From positions 1 through 64,000 of the forward strand of contig CAJQUN010000451.1 in the NCBI GenBank assembly GCA_907163345.1: a DNA stretch of 64,000 bases, in the 5' to 3' direction. This DNA is from Haberlea rhodopensis. Lineage: Eukaryota; Streptophyta; Magnoliopsida; Lamiales; Gesneriaceae. Below, piece by piece: positions 32,437-42,184 of this stretch; positions within the stretch are counted from its first letter, which is position 1, and each line of letters opens with the position of its first letter. Below the pieces are notes generated by a model. The model searched no databases. It saw only the letters and a program-made list of their open reading frames with translations, and was not told the DNA's origin. A program made the translations under genes and the position numbers.

Positions 32437-33756
32437 CGATACCCTCAAACGAGTTAGGAATCTCAGGGAAAACCTGGAGATCCTAGAACGAGATTTTGGG
32501 ACTCTTTGTCTCAATGCGGAGGTCGCAGGACAACTTCAACGAGCAGATCAGGAACTTGTTACTGATCACATACGAGCATGCTTTTGGGACCATGAACGAC
32601 TGTTTGAAGTCTTGAAATGGCCTATCCTTCAGGCCGCTCCTTCAACGGTGCAAAAAGAAGTGTTTAGAGAACGAGGCTCATCTAACTCAGAGGCAAGGGA
32701 TTCAAGTACCCCTGTCACGAGTGTTGCAGATGCTGCATTCCTAGAGGATGTACAAGTTGTTGGGAATGTTGAGGGTCATGTGTTATCACAATTTGAACCT
32801 TCAAGTCAACCCAGCACCTCTGGGGTAAAAGAGGAAGAGTTGAATCTTAGGCCAATGACTGGCAATTCTAAGGTTCAAACTAATGATGATTTAGTTTCTT
32901 CACCTATGCAGGATTACCAACGCACTTGGGAGAAACTAAATACCATACGAGATATCAACCCAGACAAATCTATCGTTGATATCTCTGAGAAATATCCGAG
33001 AGTTTGGATGAAACAAGTCAGCCATCCAAACGATGTTCAAGAATGGTATAATTTCGGAGCTCTGGCTCCGATGTATACTGTGGCACCAACGTTCTCTGAA
33101 ATTTCAAAATTAGCAAAATGGATCAGAGAAGCTTTTTACGAAACTTAGGCCAATAATCTACATTTGGCCAGATGAGATATATTGGGGTTGTATTTTTCAG
33201 TGCTGCTCCAAAACCAGCAAAGAAAGGCATCATTGAAGCTTTTAATTTTATCAAGCTTAGAAGACCAGACGAAAACGCCTTAAACAATATAAAAATGGCG
33301 CTACCAGAAGGAATTCCAATTTTGGTTGGAAATATCATGGATGATGAAGTTTCAACCAGACGAGCATGGGGTCTTTGGGTTTGTCTAACGGAAATGGACA
33401 AAGTCAAATACTCATTCAAGTTCTTTAAGAATTAAGCCAACAGAACTTTCCTGCTGAATTCCATGACAGGAACCTCTACGAGATTTGCCGAAGAACTCTT
33501 TGAAATAAAAAGAAGGATTCTTTAGGAAAATAAGATTCCGACAGGAAAAGAAACCTACCAAAAATTCTGCGACATGGCACACATTGGCCAATGGATAGAC
33601 CATATTTGGCAAGCATGCCCGGAGCAGAAAGAACCAGAGTTTGGAAAAGGATTCCGATCCAAACCCGATAGATCAGAGGCAGGAAGAGACAAACGACCTG
33701 CTGACAAGAGAACCCATTTTCCTAAAGCTCGGGGACCACAAAAACAAGTAATGTAA
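32417..33756 (+). pseudogene. Pararetrovirus transactivator/viroplasmin-like ORF
   Basis: The first frame opens at ATG 32417, overlapping the RNase H frame, and runs to 33148. It has a helical N-terminus, a Ser/Glu-rich middle and a WYNFGALAPMYT block. It resumes at 33172 (GVVFFSAAPKPAKKG, PILVGNIMDDE, RRAWGLWVCLTEMDKVKYS). The last part, 33574-33756, is a basic tail after a stop near 33523. Position after RNase H and the WGLWVCLTEMD-type block suggest the caulimovirid inclusion-body/transactivator protein, which allows reinitiation on polycistronic RNA. The call rests on position and general resemblance. Confidence 0.65.
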
Positions 33757-33759
33757 AGA

Positions 33760-33990
33760 TTCCCCGACAAAGGAAAAGGTGTGGACCATTAGACGTTAGT
33801 GCGGATACTGTTCCACGCACTTAGACAAAAATAATGGGCCACTCACGAGAAAAGTTGGCACACTCAGACAAAGATGCCATACGACGTGAAAGTTAAGGCG
33901 CACTCAACAATTATCAAGATTTGGAATCCGAATTTGAAGTCCGGATTTATGCCTATATAAAGGCACTCATTCAGGAAGCTAAGGACATCG
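33760..33990 (+). promoter_or_regulatory. Pararetrovirus pregenomic RNA promoter
   Basis: After the last ORF, a TATATAAAG box lies at 33954-33962 within about 200 bp of non-coding sequence containing ACGTTAG and ACGACGTGA motifs resembling plant activation sites. A transcript start about 30 bases downstream, near 33990, is expected. Whether it is active cannot be told from sequence. Confidence 0.65.
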
Positions 33991-34231
33991 AAAATTCTCC
34001 ATAGTTTTCTGAAAATAAAAATTATAGTCTCCAAGCTTTGTAATTCTTCATCTTTCATAGCTTGGTAATATTTCATTTCTTTCTTTCTTTTGTAATCGTC
34101 TGTAGTATTGTTCTGTTTGGTTTTAGTTTATGTGTTCTTAAGTCAAGCCTTATCTTTATGAGATGATGAACAAGCACGTCTCCTCCCAAAAGGAGACGTT
34201 TTAATGTAATATATATTATAAGTATTTCCAG

Positions 34232-34237
34232 AATAAA
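34232..34237 (+). terminator. Polyadenylation signal candidate
   Basis: AATAAA, overlapping a second copy (AATAAAATAAA), lies about 240 bases after the inferred transcript start. This is where the terminal redundancy of a pararetroviral pregenomic RNA would end. Confidence 0.55.
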
Positions 34238-34293
34238 ATAAAGGTTGTTGCCCATCTATCTCCCAGATTTCTTTAAATCTTTCTTATAAGTAA

Positions 34294-34312
34294 TACCTTA
34301 CGCCCTAAGGTA
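34294..34312 (+). other. Perfect 7-bp hairpin in the putative pararetroviral leader
   Basis: TACCTTA (34294-34300), loop CGCCC, TAAGGTA (34306-34312). Caulimovirid leaders fold into large stem structures. This could be one local stem, or chance. Confidence 0.5.
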
Positions 34313-35013
34313 GGAAACAAATTAGGGCTGTGCTGTGCGGTTTCTGAAGGAGTCGGATAACTGGCAGACTAATCTCGCCTGAGAGTTGAGTTTGGATGGT
34401 GAGGAGCCATTCGTAAAACAGTCTGGAGGCAGTAAGTTTTCGACTGGTGGCTTTGCAACCCACCTCACCCGGTGTCGTTATGGTCAAAATGGTATATTTC
34501 AGTTTGTTAAAATTTTATTGTAATACGGAAGCATGATGCGCCTGTTATTTAATTTTACATGATAAGGGAATATTATGGGCTTAAATTTATCATGAACCGT
34601 GAGTCATTTGCAAAGTATGCTCTTGGGTCTTCTCAAGATGACAGAAACTGAAGGATCTCATGTTCATATAATACTATTAAGGCCCATGCATTTACGTATC
34701 CCTTATTAGGAGTTGTTTATTGGAAAAATAAGATTTTGGATGTTTTTGTGAAAATCATAAACATATTAGGGAGTTTTATGCAATTAAAATATAGGCTTTT
34801 ATGTCTTTTAAGGTGGGTAGAGAGTTGGAATAAAGAAAAGAAGTATGGCATGTAGTTAGAATAACTAATCTTTGATATATGGAGGAATGTTAAAGTTATG
34901 TTTGGAGGTATATGAATATTTTTGTTGAGTTTAAAAATGCAAATTGGAGGTCCTATTTATGGGGTGGAGTAGTTGGTGCTCCGTTTTATTGGTTAGATTG
35001 CCCCAAGAGCCTT
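34313..35013. other. Unassigned interval between pararetrovirus and hAT-2
   Basis: No domain or terminal motif. The left part (to about 34500) may still be viral leader, and the rest is AT-rich host-like sequence. Confidence 0.5.
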
Positions 35014-35021
35014 GCCATGTG
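35014..35021. repeat. Target site duplication (left) of hAT-2
   Basis: GCCATGTG directly precedes the CAGAGACGGAGC terminus. The identical eight bases follow the other terminus at 44805-44812. Confidence 0.93.
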
Positions 35022-35327
35022 CAGAGACGGAGCGAACCCCAGGAAAAAAAAATTTAAAACTTTTAATGTTTAAAAATTTTAGTAATGCCCCCTTAAGCTT
35101 TTATAATTTACATATTTGCCACAAAGAAACCCAACGAACGAGAGGGTAAAAATTAGAAAAATAAATCAGGCACAAATCGTGCTGCTAACCTAATCTTCCT
35201 TTCAAAAAACATTTAGAAGCAACTGACCGACATAGTCGACACAACGGAAGTCCCGACGGGAGAAGAGGGTGACAGGGCACTGGATGGTGAAAATCTATCT
35301 TCTTTCGGTCATCTACCTTCTTTCGCT

Positions 35328-35732
35328 TGTTAATAATTAATATTAATTTGGTTAATATATTATTAAGATAATATCAAGAATATTTAATCCAGAAGATTGC
35401 GCACTATCTGGATAACCACCCACTATCTTTAAGTTGTGTAACTGTGTCAAACTCTAAGTCTTTGATGGCAAGACACTTATATAAATAGGACACTACGGGG
35501 GGTCCCTAAGCCAAGCAATTCACTTCATAAAAATACACCATCTATTAGAATTGCATAAGGTTTAGAAGAGCCCTCTTGCATCTCAATTCTTCAGATCTGT
35601 CTGGATCAAACTGCATATCAATGGCTGGAGGTAACACTGATCTTGAACTTTTATTTCCGTATATTCGATTTTGTGTGCCATACGTTTAGGTACATTGAGA
35701 ATCGATTTAGTATTCATGTTAAAAATCTAACA
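35328..35732 (+). repeat. Copia-3 5' LTR (405 bp)
   Basis: It runs from TGTTAATAATT to AATCTAACA, with TGTTA/TAACA ends. A TATATAAATA promoter box lies at 35478-35487. The primer site TGGTATCAGAGC follows at 35735-35746. No second copy is present in the window. Confidence 0.92.
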
Positions 35733-35734
35733 TT

Positions 35735-35746
35735 TGGTATCAGAGC
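35735..35746 (+). other. Copia-3 primer binding site (tRNA-Met)
   Basis: TGGTATCAGAGC lies two bases after the LTR end. Confidence 0.93.
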
Positions 35747-37272
35747 AGCTTTTGCTTTCGCCTTGATACGTTTGAGATTTTTGATCTGGGCCAAAAAAAT
35801 TTTGAAAAATAATAATGATGCAATTTTGATTTTGTATCATGATTTTTTTGCACAATTTTCGAAATTAAAAAAAAAATTTATCAAAAATTCATTTGAATTC
35901 AAATTCCCAATTCAATTTTGGCATGAACCCTAGCAAATTGAACCAAAACCCTAGCTTTTGGAAATTATCAAATCGGCCACCATATGGATTCCAACTCCGA
36001 CGGTTAAGGATACCGATCGAACCACCATGAGAAGAGGAATATCAGACGCCGCTGGACGGAATCATTCATCGGAAAATCGGAGGGAAAAATCACATTTTCC
36101 GCTCGCGCGATCAGTCTTTTTTGAAACGATTTTTGATCAATTTCCGACCATTGGACTACGGCTCTGTACGTTAGTCGTCAAATAAGGTGTAACCATCGCG
36201 TGGATGGTGGTTTTATAGGTGGTTAACGTCAGAAAATCCTGGATTTGGCCGGATTTCGGGCCTGAAATCACGCTTTGCGTGAGACTCGAAAGTCGCGATT
36301 TGGATGGCCGATTTCATACAGTTTTAAGGCCGGTAATGGCAGATTGTGTACGGCCGTGTATGTCCGATGGTCGGACATTGGTCGGCCATGATCTGGCCGG
36401 AAGAGATGGCGGCGGCGGCGGCGCTGGTTTCGTTTAGGGTTAGGGTTGGGGTTTTTACTGATTTTGGGAATGAGGGTTGGTTTAATTTAAGGGGCTGTTT
36501 GGTTCTGCTACCATTCTGAAATTCAAAATTCTGCTTTATTTTTAATAATTTATTTTATGCAATCCTTATGTGTAATTTTGATTGTTTTATTATGGATAAA
36601 TGCACCATAATTTATGTAAAGCATAAACTATTTTTATGCATGAATAATTAAGATGTCTAAGTAATTCGTATAATTTAATTGATTAAAGTATAGCCACAGC
36701 AGCTTTAATTGATTAAATTATTCATTAATCATGTGAATTACATAAAGTTCAATAGACAATATTTATATGAATTAAGATAAAGCATAAAATATTTTTATGC
36801 ATTCAAAAAATGTCTAAGTGATTCGTGTAGTTTAATAAATTAAAGTATAGCAACAACAGCTTTAATTGATTAAATTATATATTAATTTTGTGGATCATTT
36901 AATGTATTATAGGCATTACATTAATTCAATTATTGCATAGTTTTATGCATTCAGATTAAATGTCTATGTGATATCCCACAGGAAATTTTATTATATTAAA
37001 TATGTTTAATTAGGATGAGATATTGAATTATTTTCTTAATTTGCCCACAGGTATTAAGAATGTCGGATAATTCGATAGTTTTAGCATAAAGTTATATGAA
37101 TTTATTTGAATTAGAAATTTAGCCCACAGGTAATTTCTATGTCAGCGATTCATAAGTTATTGCATGATTTACATGGGTAAAACATGTCATTTAGTTATTT
37201 GCTTCGAAAATTGTGATATAATCATGTATTTTAAATTTTCTTGCAGTTATTCAACCTGTTAATTTATCTGAT
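35747..37272 (+). other. Copia-3 long untranslated leader with internal repeats
   Basis: About 1.5 kb lie between primer site and gag without a coding domain. The part 36616-36960 has about two and a half copies of a 165-bp AT-rich unit (AGCATAAA.TATTTTTATGCAT ... AATGTCTAAGT ... CAACAGCTTTAATTGATTAAATTA). The part 36970-37150 has three CCCACAGG repeats, and 36410-36425 has a short GGC run. A leader this long is unusual for copia. Part of it may be an intron, since TTCTTGCAG at 37239-37247 precedes gag. Confidence 0.7.
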
Positions 37273-38510
37273 ATGAAATGTGAAGTTCCTGAACTCAAAG
37301 GTGATAACTATAAGGTGTGGAAGGAGAGGATTCTTCTCCATTTAGGCTGGATGGATATTGATTATGCTATACGGAAAGATGAACCACCTGCTATTACTGA
37401 AACCAGCATTCCGGATGATGTTGATCTTTATGAGAAATGGGACGATCTAATCGTCTCTGTGTTATGTTCATAAAGACCAAGATTTCTGCTGGGATCAGGG
37501 GTTCTGTCGATCAGCATAATAATGTCCGTGATCTGCTGAAGGCTATTGATGCTCAATTTCAGTCTTCGGATAAGGCATTGGCAAGCACCTTAATTTTGAA
37601 GTTTTCATCGATGAAGCTCACTGGTATTAGAGGAGTGCGTGAGCATATCATGCACATGAGGGATATAGCAGCTCAACTTAAGACACTTGAGGTTGAGATG
37701 CCTGATACCTTTCTGGTGCAATACATTTTGAACACTTTGCCTTACCAATACGGTCCATTTAAGATTTCCTACAACACACATAGGGACAAATGGTCAATAA
37801 ATGAACTTATGACCATGTGTGTTCAGGAAGAGGGTCGATTGGCTATGGAGCAACCTGAAAGTGTGCATGTAGCTACCCATATGAGGAAGAAAGGTCAGCA
37901 CAAGCATAAGGGAAAGGCAAAATGCCTATTCAGCTGGATATTAAGAAGGAAATCAAGTGTTTCTTTTGTAAGAAAAATGATCACATTAAGAAAGATTGCC
38001 CCAAATTTCAGCAGTGGCTTGAAAAGAAAGGTACTCAATTCTCATTTGTTTGTTATGAATCCAATATGATTGATGTTAATCATAACACATGGTGGATTGA
38101 TTCTGGTTCTACAATCCATGTTACCAATTCCTTGCAGGGATTGCAAAACCTAAGGAAGCCATTGGGAAGTGAGTAGAGCATCTATTCTGGAAACAAGATG
38201 CCCTCACATGTGGAGGCTGTTGGGACATGCAAATTAATTTTAAGTAGTGGTTTCGTTTTGATTTTAGAAAAGACATTTTATATTCCAAATTTTTCTAGAA
38301 ATTTGATTTCAGTTTCAAGACTAGTATCTGTTGGATTTTCATTTAATTTTTCGGATTTATCATTCAGTTTATTTTATAAATCTGAGATTATTGGAAATGG
38401 TACTTTGTCTAATGGTCTTTTTCGATTGAATTTACAAAATGATACCACTAATTCTATAATGCATGCTCAACAAATAACTATTTTTTATTTGCAATTGTGT
38501 GGCTAATTAT
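37273..38510 (+). pseudogene. Copia-3 gag and protease start
   Basis: 37273-37473 has VPELKGDNYKVWKERILLHL. After a frameshift, 37437-37900 has FSSMKLTGIRGVREHIMHMRD, LNTLPYQYGPFKISYNTH and MCVQEEGRLAMEQ. The zinc knuckle CFFCKKNDHIKKDC follows at about 37958-38000, then WWIDSGSTIHVTNS, the protease active site, and PNFSRNLISVSRL. Stops lie at 37471 and near 38176. The frame ends at the truncation, before integrase and RT. Confidence 0.9.
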
Positions 38511-38710
38511 TGTTTACTTTCATGTATTATTTTAAAATTTGGATAGTGTAGAAGTCATAAATTTAAAAATAGTTGTACGTTTCTAATAAATTTGCAATTA
38601 TCTTACATTGATTTGTGAGATAGAGGATTATGATAATGCACGTTTCTAATAATTTGAATTAATAAATATATAAAGTGAAATAAACATATTATTCATGTAT
38701 TTACCTGATA
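38511..38710. other. AT-rich interval, probably hAT-2 sequence
   Basis: No domain. It lies between the copia-3 truncation and the gag-only element. It contains two copies of CGTTTCTAATAA (about 38577 and 38640). It should be continuous with 42119 onward once the insertion is removed. Confidence 0.45.
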
Positions 38711-38715
38711 GAATT
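38711..38715. repeat. Target site duplication (left) of the gag-only LTR element
   Basis: GAATT precedes the TGATACC start at 38716. The same five bases follow the ATATCA end at 42114-42118. Confidence 0.93.
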
Positions 38716-39376
38716 TGATACCTCCTAAAAGATACCACCTGACGAGCCGACCTGGCTCCAGGGTATATTACTCGCCTTTCTTCGCGAGACCTCGCCTATC
38801 ATTCCGAACTCTTTGTGGCATCCGACCTGTTTGGCCGACCTGGTTCACCTCACCTGTTGCCCCTCCCGTATCTCGGTAAGCGACCTCTTTTGGGAGCCCG
38901 AACTGATATGCCGAGCTCTTCTCATTTTCCTTGTTGCTGCTGGCTCTCAGCAAGGAAACTAGCCCCCCAAGATACTTAGTCCTAGATCTGCGGAGCAATA
39001 TCAGGGATTTGATTGTATTCACAGGATCTTGACATATCTGGGTAAGATTTGGATAAACATGGAAAGAGTCCTTGCTGCAATACAACTCTTAGGTCTCCGC
39101 CTATAAATAGCAGGTTTGGGGTATCAATTACGCTCTAATTAATAATTGTCTTTACCTACCGCATATATCTCCTTATATCCAATCGCCTGACTTGAGCGTC
39201 GGAGGGGATCCGCCGGAAAAACTTCCGGCACCCTTCTCACTGTTATTTCGTATTTTCAGGTCATTGCAGAAGATCTTACTGACATCCCTGCTGTTATATT
39301 GAGCGTTGGAGAAGAAAGAGAGGTGAACCTTCTCTCTATTGATATCAGCAAGTCACCGCAAATTTTGGTGATATCA
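38716..39376 (+). repeat. 5' LTR of the gag-only element (661 bp)
   Basis: It starts TGATACCTCCT and ends TGATATCA. A TATAAATA box lies at 39102-39109. Confidence 0.95.
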
Positions 39377-39378
39377 AT

Positions 39379-39395
39379 TGGCGCCGTCTTTGGGA
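39379..39395 (+). other. Primer binding site of the gag-only element
   Basis: TGGCGCCGTCTTTGGGA lies two bases after the LTR end, the primer-site class used by Tat/Athila-type gypsy elements. Confidence 0.85.
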
Positions 39396-39423
39396 AACTA
39401 TATGCTGAATTGAAGACATTGAT

Positions 39424-40752
39424 ATGGCTGGACGACGTGGACGTGGGCGTGGAGTCAGGAGGAATCAGGAAGAAAGAGAAAATCCAACGGAGTCTGTTAT
39501 GAATGTGGGAGATCAAGATGTTCATCCACAGCAGGAAGATCAAGCACCTCCATCTGTTATGAATGTGGGAGATCTGACTATGGAGCAACTGGCACAATTC
39601 ATCAGTCAGACCATGCGAAATACTTTTTTCCAGCAACAGGTTCCGTCACCAACGGAATCTAACCAACCTCCACCCCCTCCACAAACAAATCAGGAGCCTC
39701 CGTCTGTTCAACCAGAGCGAGTCCCTGAAAACAATAGGGTAGCAAGTGTTGTGGTAGATACACAAGTAGAGCCTCCGCTAATAGATCCAATGGAAGCTGT
39801 ATGGGGAGAGATAAGGCGATTGGGTCAGCATCTTGGTGGCCGAACTCCAGTGGCTAGGAGAGAAAGTCCATTCTCCCTAATTATCCTAGGAGAGGAACTC
39901 CCGCCAAATTTCAGACAACCTGCAGTGGGAGAATATGATGGAAGTACAGACCCGGAAGAGCATCTTGGAAGATTTGAGAATGCTGTTCTGTTGCATAGGT
40001 ATTCTGATGGGATCAAATGCCGTGTTTTCCTTACCACCCTGGTTAGATTGGCACAACAGTGGTTTAGTTTACTTAAACCAAATACTGTACGCTGCTTTGA
40101 GGAGTTCAATTCGGCTTTTCTAAACCAGTTTGCCAGCAGTAAGAGGTATCAAAAAACTTCTTTGAGTCTGTTCACTACCAAGCAGAATGAACAAGAGTCC
40201 TTGAGGGAGTTCGTACAACGCTTTAATGGGGCAGCCTTAGAGGTCCCCACTGCAATGATAGATGTCCTTATTAACGCCTTTACACAAGGGCTTAAGGCAG
40301 TAGAGTTCTTTAAATCCTTGGTAAAGAAACCTCCTCGAAGTTATGACGAACTTCTAGGAAGAGCTGAAAAGTACATCAATCTAGAAGATGCTCAGAGACA
40401 GAGAAGGGTTGATCTGCGGCCATCAGAAAAGAAGGATAAGTTAGAGTTAAGCAAGAAAAGAACTGCTGCTAGGGCCGATGAAAGTGGTCGAACTAGAAGT
40501 CAATTTGCTTCACGCGTACCTCTATCCATGAGCTTGGAAATAGCTATGGAAATATGTGATGATAGAAAGAAACTGGAAAGACCAAGGAAGTCGGATAAGG
40601 GACCCCGTACGCCTACCTCTGATAAGTACTGTGAATTCCATAGAGAGCACGGTCATATAACTAATGAGTGCCAGAAGCTTGAAGATGAGGTAGAAAGAAT
40701 CATCAAAAGAGACTCTGAAATAAAAACCCTCGGGAGGTTGGTTGGTCGTTGA
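39424..40752 (+). CDS. Intact Ty3/gypsy (Tat-type) Gag, 442 residues
   Basis: An uninterrupted ORF starts at the first ATG after the primer site. It has an Arg/Gly-rich N-terminus (residues 1-15), a Gln/Pro-rich region, and the capsid core from about residue 150. The core includes EYDGSTDPEEHLGRFENAV, CRVFLTTLVRLAQQWF, FNSAFLNQFASSKRY, LREFVQRFNGAAL and FTQGLKAVEFFKSLV. A Lys/Arg-rich region and a CEFHREHGHITNEC zinc-knuckle-like motif near residue 405 follow. This is Gag of the Tat lineage and would form particles. In a genome where other Gags are broken its integrity stands out. It ends at a TGA where pol has been deleted, so the last 10-15 residues may be foreign to the family. Confidence 0.93.
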   Translation: MAGRRGRGRGVRRNQEERENPTESVMNVGDQDVHPQQEDQAPPSVMNVGDLTMEQLAQFISQTMRNTFFQQQVPSPTESNQPPPPPQTNQEPPSVQPERVPENNRVASVVVDTQVEPPLIDPMEAVWGEIRRLGQHLGGRTPVARRESPFSLIILGEELPPNFRQPAVGEYDGSTDPEEHLGRFENAVLLHRYSDGIKCRVFLTTLVRLAQQWFSLLKPNTVRCFEEFNSAFLNQFASSKRYQKTSLSLFTTKQNEQESLREFVQRFNGAALEVPTAMIDVLINAFTQGLKAVEFFKSLVKKPPRSYDELLGRAEKYINLEDAQRQRRVDLRPSEKKDKLELSKKRTAARADESGRTRSQFASRVPLSMSLEIAMEICDDRKKLERPRKSDKGPRTPTSDKYCEFHREHGHITNECQKLEDEVERIIKRDSEIKTLGRLVGR

Positions 40753-41093
40753 GAAGAGGAAGGGAATATGAACTCATAATCAGAAGGGGCTTGGCTGAGC
40801 TGACGTATTTTGGCCTCATCTGACTCATCCAAGACAGGAACATAGAGTTCATACCAGGGATAATTGCCCGGGGACGACTCTGATCTAAGACCAGGGCTGG
40901 CCTCAGTCATTTGAAGATCGGGTTCAGCTGAGGTCCCAGCTTCCTGGGGAGCCTCAGTGCGCACCACTTCTTCAATGGGCTCAACTCCCTCAGGGAGGGC
41001 AATCCCTTCGGGGTAAAATGAACCGTACTGATCTACCATTTTAAGCTCCTCGTCAGTTAGAGGGGAATGAAACAATTGATCAGGTGAAGACAT
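40653..41093 (-). CDS. Antisense ORF of the gag-only element, 146 residues
   Basis: On the minus strand an ORF starts at 41093 (MSSPDQLFHSPLTDEELKMV) and runs to 40653, overlapping the end of gag by 100 bp. It is acidic and rich in Pro and Glu, with no domain I recognise. A TATA box 125-135 bp upstream on the same strand and a purine-rich AAAATG start context make expression plausible. The C-terminal third overlaps gag and may be a by-product of the pol deletion near 40750. Antisense ORFs in Tat elements are the closest precedent. The function is unknown. Confidence 0.6.
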   Translation of the reverse strand: MSSPDQLFHSPLTDEELKMVDQYGSFYPEGIALPEGVEPIEEVVRTEAPQEAGTSAEPDLQMTEASPGLRSESSPGNYPWYELYVPVLDESDEAKIRQLSQAPSDYEFIFPSSSQRPTNLPRVFISESLLMILSTSSSSFWHSLVI

Positions 41094-41216
41094 TTTAACA
41101 AAAACAGCTGAGAAAAAACGTACCTAGGAGTTTTCAGAAATAAAAATGGAATGCTAAAGAGGTCGGATCCGATCTGTTTCAAAAATTGCAAAAGTGGACA
41201 ATGAGGGACCCGGAGC

Positions 41217-41230
41217 GGTATATATAGGGA
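41217..41230 (-). promoter_or_regulatory. TATA box for the antisense ORF
   Basis: The minus strand reads CCCTATATATACCG. A start site about 30 bases downstream (near 41190) would give a leader of about 95 bases to the ATG at 41093. Confidence 0.6.
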
Positions 41231-41443
41231 GACCTCAACGAATCCCGACCGTTGATCCTTGATGCGCTGTACGGTCTAGATTAGCCTCGGGAATCGGGCG
41301 GGGAGCCCAACGGTCGTAATTTTAGTTCAAAATTCAAATTATGTAGCCGTTATTTCCCGCCTAAATCAAGTTTTGCTATTTTGAAGAATTGGCTCGTCAG
41401 GATAACTCAGCAAATACGAGCTTCTGGTCTAAAACTTCAGCTC

Positions 41444-41461
41444 GACAGGGAGGGGGGACTG
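41444..41461 (+). other. Polypurine tract of the gag-only element
   Basis: ACAGGGAGGGGGGACTG lies directly before the 3' LTR start at 41462. Confidence 0.88.
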
Positions 41462-42113
41462 TGATACCTCCTAAAAGATACCACCTGACGAGCCGACCTG
41501 GCTCCAGGGTATATTACTCGCCTTTCTTCGCGAGACCTCGCCTATCATTCCGAACTCTTTGTGGCATCCGACATGTTTGGCCGACCTGGTTCACCTCACC
41601 TGTTGCCCCTCCCGTATCTCGGTAAGTTGGGAGCCCGAACTGATATGCCGAGCTCTTCTCATTTTCCTTGTCGCTGCCGGCTCTCAGTAAGGAAACTAGC
41701 CCCCCAAGATACTTAGTCCTAGATCTGCGGAGCAATATCAGGGATTTGATTGTATTCACAGGATCTTGACATATCTGGGTAAGATTTGGATAAACATGGA
41801 AAGAGTCATTGCTGCAATACAACTCTTAGGTCTCCGCCTATAAATACCAGGTTTGGGGTATCAATTAAGCTCTAATTAATAATTGTCTTTACCTACCGCA
41901 TATATCTCCTTATATCCAATCGCCTGACTTGAGCGTCGGAGGGGATCCGTCGGAAAAACTTTCGGCACCCTTCTCACTGTTATTTCGTATTTTCAGGTCA
42001 TTGCAGAAGATCTTACTGACATCCCTGTTGTTATATTGAGCGTTGGAGAAGAAAGAGAGGTGAACCCCCTCTCTATTGATATCAGCAAGTCACCGCAAAT
42101 TTTGGTGATATCA
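41462..42113 (+). repeat. 3' LTR of the gag-only element (652 bp)
   Basis: It matches the 5' LTR except for scattered substitutions and a 9-bp deletion near 41628. A TATAAATA box lies at 41839-41846. GAATT follows. Confidence 0.95.
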
Positions 42114-42118
42114 GAATT
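42114..42118. repeat. Target site duplication (right) of the gag-only element
   Basis: GAATT, identical to 38711-38715. Confidence 0.93.
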
Positions 42119-42184
42119 AATGAATGTGGTTCAAAATCTGGATATAAATGTTCATTGATATGAAATGATGATAATCTTTCAAAT

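Larger units (their letters stand above)
26976..34500 (+). other. Endogenous pararetrovirus (Caulimoviridae), decayed
   Basis: One strand carries, in order: a tRNA-Met primer site, a small ORF, a coiled-coil ORF, a capsid region with a CCHC finger, a caulimovirid movement protein, an aspartic protease, RT, RNase H, a transactivator-like ORF, a TATA promoter and a polyadenylation signal. There is no integrase and no flanking LTR pair, which excludes an LTR retrotransposon. Capsid before movement protein, with a separate transactivator ORF, resembles cavemoviruses and possibly solendoviruses, not badnaviruses or petuviruses. At least ten stops or frameshifts disable it. Both integration boundaries are uncertain. 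Confidence 0.88.
35328..38510 (+). mobile_element. Truncated Ty1/copia element (copia-3)
   Basis: A 405-bp LTR, tRNA-Met primer site, long leader, gag, zinc knuckle and the start of protease are present on the plus strand. The rest of pol and the 3' LTR are missing, so the element ends by deletion near 38500. It lies within hAT-2. Confidence 0.88.
38716..42113 (+). mobile_element. Gag-only (TR-GAG-like) Ty3/gypsy Tat element with antisense ORF
   Basis: Complete LTRs of 661 and 652 bp, an exact GAATT target duplication, a TGGCGCCG-type primer site and a polypurine tract define a whole 3.4-kb element. The interior has one intact gag ORF and, on the other strand, an ORF with its own TATA box, but no protease, RT or integrase. 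Non-autonomous elements keeping only gag are known in plants as TR-GAG. Antisense ORFs before the 3' LTR are known from some Tat-lineage elements. LTRs are highly similar, apart from a 9-bp deletion near 41628, so insertion was fairly recent. Confidence 0.93.

Noticed and set aside
36410..36425. GGC run as a possible coding or fragile repeat
   Set aside because: About four units only, within an untranslated leader.
36430..36460. Telomere-like TTTAGGGTTAGGG near 36435
   Set aside because: Only about two units within a G/T-rich leader; too short for telomeric origin.
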